In this document: positions 11,801 to 22,600 of the stretch, in pieces
How positions within the stretch are numbered: the stretch's first letter is position 1
How the letters are laid out: each line of letters opens with the position of its first letter
Origin: Asterias rubens
Taxonomy: Eukaryota; Echinodermata; Asteroidea; Forcipulatida; Asteriidae
Assembly: GCF_902459465.1 (NCBI RefSeq)
Contig: NC_047083.1
Location: 4,770,523 to 4,834,522 of the forward strand
Direction: 5' to 3'
Length of the DNA stretch: 64,000 nt
Notes under the pieces: model-generated
Told to the model about the DNA's origin: nothing
Database searches by the model: none
The model's input: the letters and a program-made list of their open reading frames with translations, nothing else
Made by a program: the position numbers and the translations under genes

Positions 11801-14263
11801 GTAAACCCACCGACACCCACCAGTACCTTCTCTCCAATAGCTGTCACCCTAGTCACTGTAAGAAGGCAATTGCTTACAGTCAGGCCTTACGTATCAGGCG
11901 TATCTGTTCCACAGATACCCTGTACAAGAGGCGCTCATCAGAGCTAAGGAAACACCTTGTATCTAGGGGACACAGCGAACGTAGGGTCCAACTTGCTATC
12001 AACAGGGCTCTCAACGTACCTCGTCATACTCTGTTGACTAACACGGGAGCTAAAAAACCTCCTACCAATAGAGTTGCTTTGGTCACCACCTTCCACCCCA
12101 AACTACCCAAACTTCCCTCAATTCTCAATAATAACATGCCTATACTTCACTCCTCCAGCAGGTTACACTCAGCAATCACTGAGGTTCCCATGGTTGCATT
12201 CCGCCGCCCTAAGAACCTTGGTGACATACTAGTCAGGGCCAACTTCCCCCAGGTACAGTCCAAACACAACCCCCGACAGATATACTGGGCTGTCACAAAT
12301 GTACCCGTTCCAAATGCAAAACGTGTCTGCACATTAAGCCCTCACTTAAGGTGAAGAGTCATACCACTGGCTCTTCATACAACATCAAGACCGACTCTGA
12401 ATGCAGCACGTCTAATTGTCTATGTCATATCATGTAAGAGATGGGCTACAATATGTGGGAGAGACTAAGACCAAACTTAGTCTTCGCTTTGCGAATCATG
12501 TCCTTCCATAAAGACTAAGAAACCGTACCCAGTCTCTATCCACTTCAACAGCCCCAATCATAGTGTCATTGATGTTGAACTTCTGGTGATTGAAGCTTGC
12601 AATGGTGATGACACACACCGCAAGAATAGAGAATCACACTGGATTCACCAACTCAAGACAGTCAAACCCTTTGGACTTAACATAAACACTGGTGTTAAAT
12701 AACTTCTCATTACCCTCCACTTCACTTCTGCCTAAGAACTCATATGTTGTATATATTCTGTACATAAAATATAAATTAACCTAGTTTAAAGTTGTTTTTA
12801 TAAATTCATCACTGTAACTATCTGATGTAAGTAACCCCCCCCCTTTTTTCCACAGGTCCCTCATACCTATTTTAAAATCATCATACCTTTGATCTTGCTA
12901 TTCTTATTAATTGACCATTGTTAGTTGCATCATGATGCAACTTGCTCTCTAATCCTACCCTTTCATGTCTCCCTCCATTGTTGTCGAACAATACGACCTC
13001 CGGTTTAACGTGCCGGCGCTCTACCAACTTATATATATATATATAAAATAAGGAATTAGAGTTGCAACCTACTTTCCACAACTGACCTGTTTGAATGAAA
13101 GTAAGAATTAAAAATTGTCATAATTGCCTTTGACTCTTCTAGATGCTATAAGTCGATACAAGAGACCATTATGATACCTCATTGTTTTGCACTAGTTATT
13201 GAGTCAACTGTTTTGTTTTGTTGTGTCGACAGTCCCATATCCTACTATTGAACTCCAAGATGCATGCACCGGGCTCGAGGTTGGTATCAGTGAAACTGGA
13301 CCCTTTTGCGTACCAACTACCAGAAGCAACCTCTTCAACTGCACTGTTTACAACATCACAGACACAGATGGTGCCTCGACCATCACCTGGGCAATCAATG
13401 GGGATGAGGTTAATGTGACGTCAGCTATGACTCCGGCGAACGGTCAATATGGATTGAGAGACATGCGCAGTTCCTTGTATGTAGCTAGCTGGGCGGATGA
13501 ATATCAAGATGAAGTGATTACCGTCACGTGTCATTTCAGTGGTTATATGAACATTGAGCCATTGGAAGTCACCGCTCAAGTCAAGTTCTATTACGGTATG
13601 GAGTAGATTTTATCCCATGAAATTCTCAATTTCAAAAGTAAAAACAGTAATAATATTTCTATAAAAAATTAGGATAAAATAAAAGAAGTCTAACAAGACC
13701 GACCAAAACACTGTCCCACTAAAAGACAACTGGGGTGGATTTCACAAAGAGTTCAGACTAGTGTTATCTCGAGTTAGGACGAGTTACTCGTCCTAACTCT
13801 TTTTGATATCGACCCCTGGCTTTAGATCGTCTTCTTCAACACAAATACTCATCACCGTTCCCCCAAACTCGTCTGGCAAGTTACGAACACCTTGCCTTTT
13901 TCCAGCTGCGCACCGCGGCGTCTCTGGAATTTCTTGCCAGACGAGCTGAGGGGTAGGGTCACCGTCTACATTTAACCTCAAGACTCATCTGTTCATTTTT
14001 TCAGCTCGCTAGCATCCGGTACCTTTGATTAATGGTTCTATTCCGGATACTGTGTGCCGTACAAATTGTTTGTTAATATTTTGATGTTGTACTGCTAAAA
14101 TTATTCAGTAATTTTTCGACACATATCGCTCTTTATTTCAGATATTCCCATGAGTGTGTTGATTGGACTTGCCTCATGTCACGTGGCGTTTGCAATTCTG
14201 GCTGTCATTGTTGTCATTGTCATCGTTAGGTTTGGCGACCAAACCCCCTTGAAATTTGCGTGA
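8868..14263 (+). CDS. Two-Ig-domain type I membrane protein, 281 aa, four exons
   Basis: Exons 8868-8925, 10523-10825, 13233-13595 and 14142-14263; every intron is phase 1 with GT-AG ends. Exon 1 encodes a hydrophobic signal peptide (MYLLLVNTIVVVIAM..). Exon 2 (about residues 20-121) is an Ig domain with Cys in VTLVCTV, Trp in VKWSR and GGEYTCD, plus an extra Cys pair. Exon 3 (about 121-241) is a second Ig-like domain with FNCTVYN, ITWAIN and ITVTCHF. Many N-glycosylation sequons (NVT, NKT, NTT, NST, NIT) point to the cell surface. Exon 4 gives one membrane helix and a tail of about a dozen residues with no tyrosine motif, so signalling would need a partner. The family is not identified. A possible ATTAAA poly(A) signal is at 14393. 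Confidence 0.8.
10130..10292 (+). mobile_element. MITE family B, right half
   Basis: Shows TGGATCGTTGTACTCTACTT, TTATAACAAACGGTTACAAA and the terminal AAGGCAACGTGTTCCT followed by TTAA. Confidence 0.6.
10335..10465 (-). mobile_element. SINE type C head, minus orientation
   Basis: On the minus strand: AGCTACCTGGCAATCTCGG, a CTCTAGAATTGCAAGGGTCG block and a B-box-like GGTTCGAATCC. Matches the head of the copy at 26105. Confidence 0.5.
11042..11082. repeat. (TA)n microsatellite
   Basis: AT-rich run ending in TATATATATATATA, immediately before the Penelope-associated repeat. Confidence 0.7.
11085..11392 (-). repeat. tRNA-like/stem-loop repeat, first copy
   Basis: A 308-bp unit whose first 100 bp are repeated directly at 11393-11492. 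Its minus strand holds a tRNA-Asn(GTT)-like fold at 11224-11153, then GC-rich paired segments (CTGCCG..CGGCAG with inner CCAGG..CCTGG) around 11290-11345. A homologous copy in opposite orientation lies at 40345-40590. Confidence 0.65.
11153..11224 (-). tRNA. tRNA-Asn(GTT)-like sequence, probably a pseudo-tRNA in a repeat
   Basis: A 72-base cloverleaf: acceptor GGCTAGA pairs with TCTAGTC over 7 positions (one G-T), the D arm is GCTC/GAGC, and the anticodon stem is CCGGC/ACCGG with loop ACGTTAA. Position 33 is C instead of the usual T, and the anticodon and T stems each contain one mismatch. Its presence inside a repeated element argues against a working tRNA gene. Confidence 0.45.
11393..11537. 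repeat. Second, truncated repeat copy fused to an inverted tRNA-like piece
   Basis: 11393-11492 repeats 11085-11182 almost exactly. It then switches at the TTTGAACCA/TGGTAGAGC junction to the opposite strand of the tRNA-like sequence (GCGCCGGCACGTTAACCGGA), giving a small inverted structure in front of the reverse transcriptase. Confidence 0.65.
11548..12702 (+). mobile_element. Penelope-like retroelement, 5'-truncated, with GIY-YIG remnant
   Basis: An ORF to the stop at 12354 encodes the C-terminal part of a reverse transcriptase. Near its start is WWRFIDDIFSIW, the catalytic DD motif in the Penelope style, then SVNFLDVTI and DVYSKPTDTHQYL. The upstream RT motifs are missing. After the stop, other frames continue with a GIY-YIG endonuclease: LVYVISCKR, then GLQYVGETKTKL, then HFNSPNHS, HRKNRESHWI and a stop at 12702. 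At least two frame breaks therefore inactivate it. Penelope-like elements are known to join RT and GIY-YIG domains. The insertion lies in intron 2 of the Ig gene, same strand. Confidence 0.85.
12990..13030 (-). repeat. tRNA-like inverted end of the Penelope-like insertion
   Basis: GACCTCCGGTTTAACGTGCC and GGCGCTCTACCAAC form the inverted copy of the tRNA-like piece at 11493-11530, followed by (TA)n. The element is thus bracketed by inverted tRNA-like pieces. Confidence 0.6.
13733..14030 (+). mobile_element. Foldback fragment plus LINE 3'-end remnant
   Basis: 13733-13800 begins GGGGTGGATTTCACAAAG and carries CGAGTTAGGACGAG blocks of the foldback family. From about 13800 the plus strand encodes fragments such as FLPDEL and, in another frame, FNLKTHLF, typical of a LINE ORF2 C-terminus. 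Strongly decayed; lies in intron 3 of the Ig gene. Confidence 0.4.
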
Positions 14264-14392
14264 TTGAAGTGTCATCAGTATTATACAGCCTATATAGATA
14301 CATGTAATTGTTTATGTGTGTGTGTAATTTTAATTTTAAAACTTGAATTATATCGTGTCACAGAAAAATGTAACTGTTTGAATGTAATTAAT

Positions 14393-14398
14393 ATTAAA
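14393..14398 (+). promoter_or_regulatory. Possible poly(A) signal of the two-Ig gene
   Basis: ATTAAA, 130 bases after the stop codon at 14263. Next to the start of a MITE, so it may belong to that element. Confidence 0.35.
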
Positions 14399-14655
14399 GG
14401 TCATGGGTACTTTTTGTAACAAAAAACATATACTTTAAACTTGCAACCATTTGAAGAATATGCTGAGGTGCTGTGGATTTTGAAAATTGAGTAAAAAAAA
14501 TGTTATTTTACGAAAAATAGGTTTTATCAAGCTTAAAAAATAGTTGTCGTCTCATGATACGAACATTATTTTCGTGAATTGTTTTACTCATTTCTCAAAA
14601 ACTACATGAGGTATCCAGCAAGTAAGACTTTAAGCGAAGCTTTCTACCATTAAGT
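14396..14655 (+). mobile_element. Repeat with GGGTACTTTTTGT start
   Basis: Shares AAGGTCATGGGTACTTTTTG, a TGCTGAGGTGCTG block and an AAAACTACA block with decayed relatives at 15465-15790 and 41375-41620. Ends are not well defined. Confidence 0.45.
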
Positions 14656-14935
14656 CAAATCAAATCAAATCAAATCAATCAACATTTATTTCCATACAAA
14701 CACAATACAAATACAAACAAACTGTTTGGAGGAATGGCCCATGAAAGCAAAAGCTTGCAGGCTGGGATGCCTTTACAAAACAATAGATAGTAAAAATAAT
14801 AAGATCATCATTACCATCATTATCTTCAAACTGTGTGAATTTGACTTCAATGTGTGGCCATTGTGTTTTATGTCCTACAAGAAGTAGACCCTTTAATTCC
14901 TTTTCTTCAGATGCTGTATACATTATTTTGTTTAA

Positions 14936-15327
14936 AGCCATTGGACACTTTCGGTAAACAGTATTGTCCAAAGGCCCACACTTCGTGTATCACAACTTAT
15001 ATATAAAATAACATCTATTATATATATAAAATAACAAACCTGTGAAAATTTAGGCTCAATCGGTCATCGGAGTCGGGAGAAAATAACGGGAAAATCCACC
15101 CTTGTTTGCGCACGTTTCGTCGTGTCATGACATGTGTTTAAAATAAATCCGTAATCCTCGATATCGAGAATTGATAATTGTTTTAATGTTTTCTCAAAAA
15201 GTAAAGATTTCATGGAACAATGTTTCAAGAGAAGTCTTTCACCACAATACCTTCTGTAAACCCTGTAAGTTATTTGCAAATCTGTGAACTTTTATTTATT
15301 TGTTCTGTTCCGAAAGTGTCCAATGAC
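14936..15327 (+). mobile_element. MITE family C, full-length
   Basis: Flanked by TTAA (14932-14935 and 15328-15331). Ends are AGCCATTGGACACTTTCGGT and CGAAAGTGTCCAATGACT. The middle has a TCGATATCGA palindrome and a CATGTGTTT block. Confidence 0.75.
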
Positions 15328-15930
15328 TTAAGTTGAACTTTTTACTTTTTGCCAGGACCCAATAATGGCCATGGTTGTATAGGGTCATTGTTACTGGTCG
15401 TGTGTATTGCATTTAAATACAGTTCTTGGTCAAAGCCATTTTAATATTCCCCAGTGATTAGTGATACTCAAGGGTAGTTTTTTTGTAGGACACAAAACAC
15501 AATGTCCATTACATTAAACTTAGACCGTTTGAAGAAAAATGATAGTAGAAAGCTTCCCCATTACTTCCCCGTAAGTCACGAAAATTATTTTAACATGTTG
15601 GCCTAAAACGTATTTTCGTGACATTGTTTTATTCATTTCTCCAAAAACTACAGCACTTCGGCAAGTAATATTTAAGGGAAACCAAGCTTTCTATCATCAT
15701 TATCTTCAAACCGTGTAAGTTTAATGTAAGTCAGCGGACATTGTGTTTTGTGTCCAACAAAAAAGTAGCCTACGTTTAGACCCTAATTCCTTTCCTTCAG
15801 TTTTTGCATTAATGTTTAAGTTATGTTTAACTTGGTGAAAATGTTCATAAATGGATTTGCTTTTCTTTTAATCAAGGTGTATTTCGTAGATAGATTTGTA
15901 TAAAAAGTAGGCATAATTGAATGAAATTAA

Positions 15931-16296
15931 AGGAACACGTTGCCTTGGATCGGTCGAGTTGGTCTTTGAAAAAGGGTGTGTAACCGTTTGTTATCAAATG
16001 CATATGGTTAGAAAGATATTGTAAAAGTAGAATACAATGATCCACACAAACTTGCCTCAAAATTGCACGGTTTTCCTTTTACATCGTCGGATAACACGGT
16101 CTGCAAATCTTGACTCCCATAAATGACCGACCGTGTTAGTTCGCAAAGTAACAGGAAAACCACGCAATTTCGAGGCAAATTTGTGTGGATCATTGTATTC
16201 TACTTTTAAAACATCTTTCACACCATTCATTTTATAACCAACGGTTACAAATGCTTTTTATAGACCAACTCGTCCGATCCAAGGCAACGTGTTCCT
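15931..16296 (+). mobile_element. MITE family B, full-length
   Basis: A 366-bp element with TTAA on both sides (15927-15930 and 16297-16300). Ends AGGAACACGTTGCCTTGGAT and ATCCAAGGCAACGTGTTCCT are exact inverted copies, and nearly the whole element folds on itself about a centre near 16110. Confidence 0.85.
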
Positions 16297-16686
16297 TTAA
16301 GATATCCAATATTGTTTCCTTGTTGTTTTAAGCCGTGAAAATAATTGGTTATCCCAGCGAAACTCTCTAATGAGTAAATAATTCTACCTTGGTTTTGGTT
16401 TTTACTTTTAGTAAAAGCAAAAGATCAAAGTTGTTTTAGTGCAGGTCGCGTTAAAATTATGAAAACGAAACCAAACTGATCTTGACCCCAGAGCACTTTC
16501 TTTTTGCAACCAAAACAGAAGCTGCTAAAATCTCAACTCGTGAAAATCACGTGAATGCAATGGATATATACATGGTGCCCAGGTTTTTATTTCCATTGTT
16601 CAATTTCCTGATATACCGGATGTTTCTAATTGGGTTGCAGATAATATATGCCTATACATTGAACTTCCAATGCAGCAAGAGTTCTG

Positions 16687-17160
16687 GGCCCAATTTTATA
16701 GAGCTGCTTAAGCACAAAATTCATTGCTTAGTAAAATCAGATTACCGGCCAAGACTCCACTCTTGTTATGCTTAGTAAACAACAGCTAAATACTAGTCAT
16801 AAGCAATGTATAATGGCATGAAATTTTGGCCAGTAACATGTTTAAAATAAGCGAGCTATTTTCGTTCTTAAGCAATTTGTTTGCTTAAGCAGCTCTATGA
16901 AATTGGCCCCTGGGCCCAATTTCATAGAGCTACTAATCACCAAAATTTGCTTAGCATGAAATGTCTTCCTTCATAAAAACAGGATTACCAACCAAATTTC
17001 CACTTGTTGCATATTGCTTGCTATACTTGTATTCAGCTGTTGTTTGCTTTATACTGAAAATCGCGTATAAATTTGGTTGGTAATCTTGTTTTTATCAAGG
17101 AAGTAATTTCATGCTAAGCAAGTTTTTGTGTTTAGCAGCTCTATGAAATTGGACCCTGGG
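16687..17160. mobile_element. Two adjoining MITE family D copies
   Basis: Copies at 16687-16916 and 16912-17160, each ending in GGGCCCAATTT(C)ATAGAGCT and its complement, with inner AAGCA and ATTACCAACCAAATTT arms. They share the junction GGGCCC. Confidence 0.75.
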
Positions 17161-17204
17161 CCCAAGTTCATAAAGCTTGCAAGCCTGATAAGTGATATAA
17201 TAAT

Positions 17205-17577
17205 ATCGAAGTTCTATATAGCGCACGTATCTACAGGCGCGAGTATAAAAAACAAACTTTCAGAAAGATAGGTTATTGTAGTGATGAATTCTGAGGCCCA
17301 ATTATGTAGCACCTTATCAGGGTTTACACTTACAAGTGCCACGGCGCATCCTGGCTCAACCCCTTCTCTTTTCGATAAGTGCCCTGGGTTCTTATACATG
17401 CGTTGCACAGCACATGAGACCAACGGCTTAACGTCCCATCCGAAGGATGAAGCAATGGTTAAGTGTCTTGCTTAATGGCACAAGTGCACGGCTGGCCTGG
17501 TATTTTTTTACGAACACTCTGCTGCTGATCAGAAATACTAGAGTTTGAGGTGCTCTTAACCTCTCGGCCACGACACT
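17205..17577 (-). mobile_element. tRNA-derived SINE, type B, near full length
   Basis: On the minus strand: head GTGTCGTGGCCGAGAGGTTA, then the type B body (AAGCAAGACACTTAACC, GGATGGGACGTTAAGCCG, AGAGAAGGGGTTGAGCC), the ATAAGGTGCTACATAATTGG block and the TATATAGAACTTCG tail. Confidence 0.7.
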
Positions 17578-17579
17578 TC

Positions 17580-19206
17580 ACGAATATGTACAGTGAAAGG
17601 CGATTGCCTTGATGCCACCTGGTCATTGACTTAATACCCTGGAAATGCTCAAAAGTAGAAATTCACAATTTCATCATAGGGCATGCCCTTTACTACTGCG
17701 AGTTGAATGGTGCATTCGCTGCCCTTGCCCATACAGGCCTATGAGCTTGTGTAAGCACATTGCTCAGCACAGAAAAGTGTTGCTATTCAGTTGTGGCTGG
17801 TGCCCGACTTAATAGCACAAAGAAAAAGCCAAGCATCATTATTATTGGCTTCGTGTACCCCGATCACCATGCATGGTGTTAACCTTTTTCCTTTCTTTAA
17901 TTTCATTGCGGTCCGTCATTTTACAGCAGGACCATGAGTTTTTAAACCTCCCATTTTCAGACTTTTGTATCAGAGTTTTTAGTGTGTGTTGGAGCTATAG
18001 CCTACTAATCAATGTAAGCATTAATAGTGTAGCATCTACGAGAATGTAATAAACCAACAATACAACAACCACACTAGGTCGCTGCGCTTCGCTACGAAAC
18101 AGCTAAAAAAAAAAAAGAGTTCAAGGTCAACCTCGTGTTAGTGATATTCGAGCCCTTATAACTTTTAACGCAGATGGTACTCCAACAAGGTTGTGAGGGA
18201 GTGAAAGCGTTTAGTTAGACTTGTAAACAAGTAGGTTACATATCTAAAGCGGTGATAGCTACACGGCTATCTCGTAGCTTTCTCGTGAGACTACTGTAAC
18301 GACTTGTTTGCAAGTCTAATGTGTAGTGTGCGTGTGTACATTGCTTCCTTAAATTCGTTACCACCTCGCTGCCTTATAAGTGCAGAGTACCAATATCTCT
18401 CATTACTAACCCCTGGAAGGGAAGTATGTGTACTGCAGGACAACTGCAAAAGACTCCAATGTGTTCAGCGAGATCGATCACCAAACTGAGAGCGAAGTTG
18501 GGTTGTAACAGATGTACACGTACCGTACACATGCTTGTATATGGTCAGAGTTAAATTTATTAAAACACAGATTTGCGCTAGAGAAGCGGCTTACAGTCGA
18601 CAGAAATGTCAAAAATACTCATTTTTGGGTAAAATACAGGAGTAGTTTGATCAAGGTAATAAAAATGTTCATCCATAATTTATTACAGGCATAAAATTAC
18701 ATTAAAAACTGAGCGGAAAATCATTTTATTTGTGTTGCCCAGTTTCCGGTCACTCTTTTTCTTGCGTTGTTATGTGAATGTGTGATTTATTTTTTTTTCC
18801 AGTATTTTTTGTGAATGTTTAACTTCCTTTAGTTGTTATTTTCAAAGCGATCTCCGAAGATTGTAGGAACATTTTACGTAGCCTGCCACTAATTCTTCAC
18901 CTGTTCACTCATTTAAATTTTTATCAAAAAGGAATATCTCATTTTTTATTTGAACTGATTACATTACTATATTAGTCCTAGAAATAGAATTTGAATTAGT
19001 TTATTTATTTATAATTTAATTACGTAGGAATTTTTTTTCATGAACTCGCCACCAGTTTATCCATATAAGTATAATATAAGTATTTATTAAGAAGTATAAT
19101 CTGAACTGATCCGTTCATCCTTGAGGATGAACAGTTACGATAAATCTGAAAAACGTGACCATATTTTGCAATTGCATGTTTCGAAATGATATTTACTCAG
19201 GTTAGT
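17580..19206. other. Upstream region of ERGIC2
   Basis: No exon recognised. It holds a hairpin pairing TAGACTTGTAAACAAGT (near 18216) with ACTTGTTTGCAAGTCTA (near 18304). The ERGIC2 promoter should lie here or closer to 19600, but no clear core element is visible. Confidence 0.35.
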
Positions 19207-19210
19207 TTAA

Positions 19211-19491
19211 AGCCATTATACACTTTCCGTGCATGAAATGCTTTACTTTTTTAGAAAACATTAAAACCAATAATCAATATCAATTCTCGATAGCGAGAAT
19301 TACAGATTTATCATTAAACACATGTCATGACACGGCGAAACGCGTGAAAACAAGAGTGGGTTTTCCCGTTATTTCTAACGACTCGATGACCGATTGAGCC
19401 TAAATTTTCACAGGTTTGTTATTTTATATAAGTTGTGATACATGAAGTGTGGGACTTGGACAATACTGTTTACCGAAAGTGTGTAATGGCT
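19211..19491 (-). mobile_element. MITE family C, shortened
   Basis: TTAA-flanked. Ends AGCCATTATACACTTTCCGT and ACCGAAAGTGTGTAATGGCT are inverted copies. About 110 bp shorter than the copy at 14936. Confidence 0.7.
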
Positions 19492-19661
19492 TTAAACCAT
19501 CTTTGATCTAGGCTACATTTATTTTAAAAGCAATCAAAGTCAAACAATACCATAAACCAAAAGTAATTTAGAAGGCTCCGCATTACGCCCTTTTGTGTTT
19601 ACCCCGCCTTTTAATTTTATTAAAATAATTTGTTCCAGAGTTCCTAAATAAGACAAGAAAA

Positions 19662-22600
19662 ATGAGGCGTTTAAATCGGAAGCAGACGTTGAAAGTGGTG
19701 AAAGAGCTGGATGCCTTCCCTAAGATACCAGAGAGCTATCAAGAAACCAGCAGCACAGGAGGGACATGTAAGACAATAAATTAAATTATTTGGGGTTGAA
19801 CAAAGATAAAGTGAATGAAGCGGGATTTGAACCAACGACCCAACTACATGTAGGTTCAATGTAGGGCCATGTCGTGGTTGTTGGGGTCAAGCATTTAAGA
19901 GCACCAAATTCAAACTCTGGTGTTTCTGATCAGCAGAGTGTGTTTTGAAATCCCCAGCCGTGACACTTGTGTCCTTTTTAAGCAAGACACTCATAAAATA
20001 AACCATTGCTTCATCCTTAGGATGGGACATAAAGCCATTGGTCTCATGTGTTGTGTAACACATGTAAAAGAACCCAGTGCACTTATCGAAACGAGATGGG
20101 GGTTCGCCCCGGTGTTCCTAGTGGCTGTGGTTGCTTTTCGTGTATAAATTGCTCACCAGTAATGCCCCTGCATATATTGATGATCTTCTCAGCTCATACA
20201 ATCCTCCTCGAAAACTCCGGTCTTTTATTCTAGCCTCCTTATTGAGCCCATTTCTAAACATTCATGGGGAGACCGATCTTTTTCACATGCTGCCCCTCGT
20301 CTGTGGAACAAACTGCCTGCACTAGTAAAATCATCCGTTTCTTTGACCCAATTTAAAAACAACTGAAAACACATCTCTTCAAACAGGCATTTGATTCAAT
20401 GGTTTAATTATTGTTATTTTTGTTACCTTTTAGGATGTTTTTTTTTAAATATTGCATTTGTATTATTGTATTCTATACCACATGTTCTAGATTTCTCTCA
20501 ACTTAGGTTTACATTTTAATTTTTGTTGTTGTTATTGTATATTAATTAATGTTATTGTTTGTATTTTAGCGCCATGAGCACTTCTGTGGATTTGTGCGCT
20601 TTATAAGTTTTCATTATTATTATTATTATTATTATTATGAGTCGTAGCACCTTGTAAACCCTTATAAGGTGCTAAATAATTGGGTCTCAAAATTCATCAC
20701 TGCAATCACCTATCTCTCTGAAAGTTTGTATCTCAGTGCCTTGAGTACCTGGTTTGGTGGGTCGCACAAAATACCGACAACTCACGACCCCTCACGACAA
20801 TTCACGACAACAATTTTTAAATGCACTTTAACAGAACATTTGAACATAAGTCAACCGTTGAATATATGCACAAGAGTCATATGTACCCAAATCATTTTCA
20901 AACTGTTGAAAAAATTGTATTTTTAATTGTAAAAAAAAGTGTTTTTTACCCGAATTTAGTAACGAAAGGTAATATCCGCCATGTTGTCTTTCGACACACT
21001 TGGACGATTCTATTATACTGCAGGGGTGATACAATATGCAAGATGGTTATTTACCTTTTTTCAAATGTTTTTCATGGAGTTTAAAACAAAATTGGAGTTT
21101 AAAACAATATTATATTTAAGTTTCCCCTTTTAACTTCGAATTCCCGAGTGGCGGCTTAGTTAACAAGAAAGAACAAATCAGCTAAAACCAAAACGAAAAA
21201 ATAAAACTCAACCCTCAGAAATTACCTCGCCCCCTGCGGTGTAATAGAATCGTCCAAGTACGTCGAAAGACAACATGGCGAATATTTTACTTTATTACTA
21301 AATTCGGGGTAAAAAACTTTTTCAACAGTTTGAAAGTGATTTAGATGCATATGACTCTTGTGCACATGTTTAACGGTTGAATTACGTTCATATGTTCTGT
21401 TAAAGTGCATTTAAAAATTGTTGTTGTGAGGGGTCGTGAGTTGACAGTATTTAGTGCGACCGGGTTTGGTAGATACATACTTGCGCTTTACATGTATGAG
21501 ACTTAGATATTATTTTATTAATTCCCCAATATACATGTAGGTACATGTAGGGTCATCAACCAACATTCTGAAAATGGGACGAGTCACCTTTCAGATTTGG
21601 CTGAAATTCGATTGAAATACTCATTTGTGTTTTGTGTATAATGAACACTATGCAAAAACAAAATTGCCAAATTCCAAGTCGTTTCCATGGAATTAAGGTC
21701 CCTCAAAGGGGGCAAGGTACCCTTTAAAAAAATAATAGGCGAAAAGCTGTAAATTAGTACCAAGGGTAACTCTCAGGAGAACTCAAATCTGACCTTAAAA
21801 CAAATGTATCACATCCCTCTTTCTTTCATCTGGCTCACTGGCTGCTGAAAACACTAATTTATTCCAGGGGAAACATTAATTCAGCCAAATCTGAGAGGTG
21901 ACTTGACCCCCATTGTATGATTTGACACAGAATGACCCTAATGAATTGACACAGCTCATTAAACGCTTTTAGCTTGATAAATGTTGTTTTGTATGTATGT
22001 AGTCAGGATTATCCCAATTGTATGTCTGGCTTAAACATATATGTTGAATGTTTTTGAGTTCATGAACATATATAGACGATGGGACTTGTGACATCACATG
22101 TTTACAAAAGAGCCACAGAGCCTGGACTTTCTGCAGGCATGGTTTGTACACAGCTCAATGGAAGCAAACATAAAATCATATATTTTATGGAAATTGCACT
22201 GTCTAATTCTTATCAACTTTTGATATGATGACATCTCAAAACTTGTCCAGCTTTTACTTTCATAACTCTTGGATTTATGTGCAAATTATGACACAAACTG
22301 TCAACTTTCCCATAGGACCAGTGTAGTACAGTGCCTGCCTGAATACTCAAAGAATGTACAAGGTCACACTTACATGTAATAGGCCTATTGTGAATAAGGT
22401 TCACATGATACATGTATGCCTACAATGTAGTTGGGGCATATGTCACTTACTAACACTTTGGCATATTCCAACTACATGTAAACTTGGGCATATTCCAAAA
22501 TATACTTTGGCATATTCCAACTAAACTTGGGCATAGTTCCAAGTATACTTTGGCATACGTTTCAGCTAAACACTGTACTTGGGCTTATCATAGCTATACT

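Larger units (their letters stand above)
19872..21520 (+). mobile_element. SINE type B interrupted by a LINE end and a MITE
   Basis: SINE pieces lie at 19872-20140 (tRNA-like head remnant and AAGCAAGACAC body), 20640-20758 (GTAGCACCTTGTAAACCC..) and 21463-21520 (TTTGGTAGATACATAC tail). A LINE 3' end fills the first gap and a hAT-like MITE the second. In ERGIC2 intron 1. Confidence 0.7.

Noticed and set aside
11491..12354. A 287-aa host gene beginning at the ATG at 11491
   Set aside because: The first 19 or so codons are the tRNA-like repeat; the rest is Penelope-type reverse transcriptase.
16482..16775. 97-aa ORF starting MTPEHFLFATKTEA
   Set aside because: No domain, no splice context, and it runs into MITE family D at its 3' end.
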